Notes under the pieces: model-generated
Seen by the model: only the letters and a program-made list of their open reading frames with translations
Told to the model about the DNA's origin: nothing
Databases searched by the model: none
Origin: Hymenobacter terrenus
GTDB lineage: Bacteria > Bacteroidota > Bacteroidia > Cytophagales > Hymenobacteraceae
Reading direction: 5' to 3'
DNA: 64,000 nt
Assembly: GCF_000972495.1 (NCBI RefSeq)
Contig: NZ_LATM01000008.1
Span: forward strand, 124,293-188,292
Position numbers and translations under genes: made by a program
Part shown: positions 62,401 through 64,000 of the stretch, one piece after another
How positions within the stretch are numbered: position 1 is the first letter of the stretch
How the letters are laid out: each line of letters opens with the position of its first letter

Positions 62401-62417
62401 TTTTAACCTCTCAGTTA

Positions 62418-64000
62418 CTACAGCTCGTCGCCAATCACAGCCACGGCTTCGGCCAAAGCGGCATCTTTGCGCAGGGGCTTCAGGAAACGTGTCAGGCGCT
62501 TGGCGGCAGTTGAGTCGGTGCTGGCATCGGCCGATAGCTGGGCCACGTCGAGTGAGGGCAGCGCATTTTGGGCGGCGGTTTGTTGCTTGTTCACGGCGCG
62601 GGCCTGTAGTTGGCTGGCGCGGTAGGCCGCTAGGTTCAGCGAGAGATTGGTTTCTTTGCGGCGCTCGGTGGCGCGCTGCGCGGCCTCGGTGATGAGCCGG
62701 AAACCGGGGCTGGCGGCTACGCGCGCGGCGCTGGCGGCCTTCAGCTTATCAAGGACCGGCAGGGTATTGGTGGGCTGGTACGTGGCTGGTGCAATTTCGT
62801 CCCACAGCAACGGATACTCCGACTCCTGCTCACCCTTGGCATACGAGGCTAGGGCATCGGGTAGGGTTATGTCCGGCACTACGCCCTTAAACTGCGTCGA
62901 GCCGCCATTCACGCGGTAAAATTTCTGGATGGTGAGCTTGAGCGAGCCCAGCGGCTTGAACGCCTTCACCTCCGCCGACACAGCGTTGTCGAGGTCGAAT
63001 AGCTGCTGCACCGTGCCCTTGCCATAAGTCGTGCTGCCCATCACGATGGCGCGGCGATAGTCCTGCATGGCCGCGGCCAGAATCTCGGAGGCCGAGGCGC
63101 TGTACTTGTTCACCAGCACCACCAGCGGACCGGCGTATTGCACCTGCGGGTCCTGGTCGTTCACGGCTTGGGCGGGGCCACGGCCGGCTTTCACTTGCAC
63201 CATGGGGCCGTTGGGTACGAAGAGGCCGCCCATGTCCACGGCGTCGCGCAGCGAGCCGCCGCCATTGTAGCGCAGGTCGAGCACCACCCCGGCCACGTTT
63301 TCTTTCGCGAGCTTAGCTAGTTCGGCTTTCACGTCAGCGGCACTGCTACGGCCACCCTTGCCCCCGAAATCAGCATAGAAGCCGGGCAGGTGAATGTAGC
63401 CAAACTTGCGGCCATTTTGCTTGATAAGGGCCGACTGAGCGTAAGTTTCCTCAATCACTACTACGTCGCGGATGATGGGAATCACCACAGTGGCGCCGTC
63501 GGGTTTGCGCACCGTCAGGCGCACCTCCGTGCCCTTGGGGCCTCGAATCAGCTTCACGGCTTTTTCGAAGCGCATGCCTTCCACACTCACCGGCTCGGCG
63601 GCCCCCTGAGCCACGCGCAGAATAATGTCGCCCACCTTCAGCTCGCCCTGCCGGGCCGACGCCGAACCGGCCACAATGTCTGATACCTTGAGGTGGCCTT
63701 CGTCCTGCTGCAGCAGCGCGCCAGTGCCTTCCAAGCGGCCCGACATGGCAATGTCGAAGTTGTCGCGGGCAATGGGCGCGAAGTATTCGGTGTGCGGGTC
63801 GTACGTGTTGGCAATAACGTTGGCGAACTCTGCCAGCCGGTCGTTAGCATCCTCCTTTAACTGGTCGGTGAAGGCTTCATCATAGTATTTCAGCACGCGC
63901 TTGCGGGCCTCGGCCTCCATCTCGGCCGGCGTGCTGACTTTGTCAGAAGTGGTACCGGGTGAGGCGCCGACTTTGGTTGCGGCCAAAGGCTTGTCTTTCT
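62418..64000 (-). CDS. C-terminal processing protease (Prc/Tsp, S41), N-terminal part missing
   Basis: The frame is open through the window edge; the codon at 63984-63986 is TTG, so a start there is doubtful. About 527 residues are visible. These are a helical region with DPHTEYFAP, the PDZ domain (about 90-180; VGDIILRVAQG), and the S41 core with VAGVVLDLRYNGGGSLRDAV, the catalytic Ser loop LVNKYSASASEILAAA, and Lys in GSTTYGKGTVQQ. A C-terminal helical tail resembles DUF3340. The family degrades or processes periplasmic proteins by their C termini, including PBP3 in E. coli. Confidence 0.93.
   Translation of the reverse strand, partial: KDKPLAATKVGASPGTTSDKVSTPAEMEAEARKRVLKYYDEAFTDQLKEDANDRLAEFANVIANTYDPHTEYFAPIARDNFDIAMSGRLEGTGALLQQDEGHLKVSDIVAGSASARQGELKVGDIILRVAQGAAEPVSVEGMRFEKAVKLIRGPKGTEVRLTVRKPDGATVVIPIIRDVVVIEETYAQSALIKQNGRKFGYIHLPGFYADFGGKGGRSSAADVKAELAKLAKENVAGVVLDLRYNGGGSLRDAVDMGGLFVPNGPMVQVKAGRGPAQAVNDQDPQVQYAGPLVVLVNKYSASASEILAAAMQDYRRAIVMGSTTYGKGTVQQLFDLDNAVSAEVKAFKPLGSLKLTIQKFYRVNGGSTQFKGVVPDITLPDALASYAKGEQESEYPLLWDEIAPATYQPTNTLPVLDKLKAASAARVAASPGFRLITEAAQRATERRKETNLSLNLAAYRASQLQARAVNKQQTAAQNALPSLDVAQLSADASTDSTAAKRLTRFLKPLRKDAALAEAVAVIGDEL

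Overview
The window is a chromosomal segment of a GC-rich Bacteroidota, most likely a Hymenobacter-like member of the Cytophagales. The evidence is three type IX secretion (T9SS) cargo or machinery proteins with C-terminal sorting domains, a PorV/PorU2-like pair, promoters of the Bacteroidota TAnnTTTG type, a methylmalonyl-CoA epimerase, and several short inverted-repeat families of the kind found throughout Hymenobacter-type genomes. The genus is an inference, since no database search was possible.

Left part (1-34 kb), mostly housekeeping and surface functions: the end of a NamZ-like muramidase, fmt, folA, a PorV-type and a PorU2-type T9SS gene, a padR plus double-PspC/GIN envelope-stress pair, a CCA-adding-enzyme homologue, tsaC, methylmalonyl-CoA epimerase, an iscS-iscU-(unknown)-iscA iron-sulfur cluster, a large T9SS surface protein, a glycosyltransferase, a LytS/LytR-type two-component pair, a secreted pullulanase, and a xylose module (xylB-xylA with a divergent LacI-type regulator). 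The regulator carries a transposase-type zinc ribbon at its N terminus, and a 34-bp palindrome lies just upstream of its promoter.

Central accessory part (34-50 kb), the most interesting region: a coiled-coil protein, a membrane-anchored PspA/ESCRT-III-like protein, a substrate-binding protein fused to an OmpA peptidoglycan-binding domain, an ABC permease and a frameshifted ABC ATPase form what looks like one envelope system. It is followed by a sigma-54 response regulator and a histidine kinase. A REP-associated transposase flanked by its own REP pairs sits between permease and ATPase. Between the ATPase and the response regulator lies a hot spot: a degraded copy of the ATPase 3' end and a degraded copy of the regulator 5' end punctuate three cargo blocks. 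These are a lipoprotein plus an unknown protein, an AT-rich Schlafen/AlbA_2 protein, and an AAA ATPase plus PD-(D/E)xK-like nuclease pair. The last two look like acquired conflict or defence genes.

Right part (50-64 kb): an AsmA-like giant protein, a T9SS-exported sugar dehydrogenase with ricin-type lectin domain, a HAD phosphatase, a soluble multi-PAS histidine kinase and the end of a C-terminal processing protease. Inverted repeats of at least four families are scattered between genes, and in several cases they begin exactly at the stop codon of a gene. No tRNA, rRNA or CRISPR array was seen.
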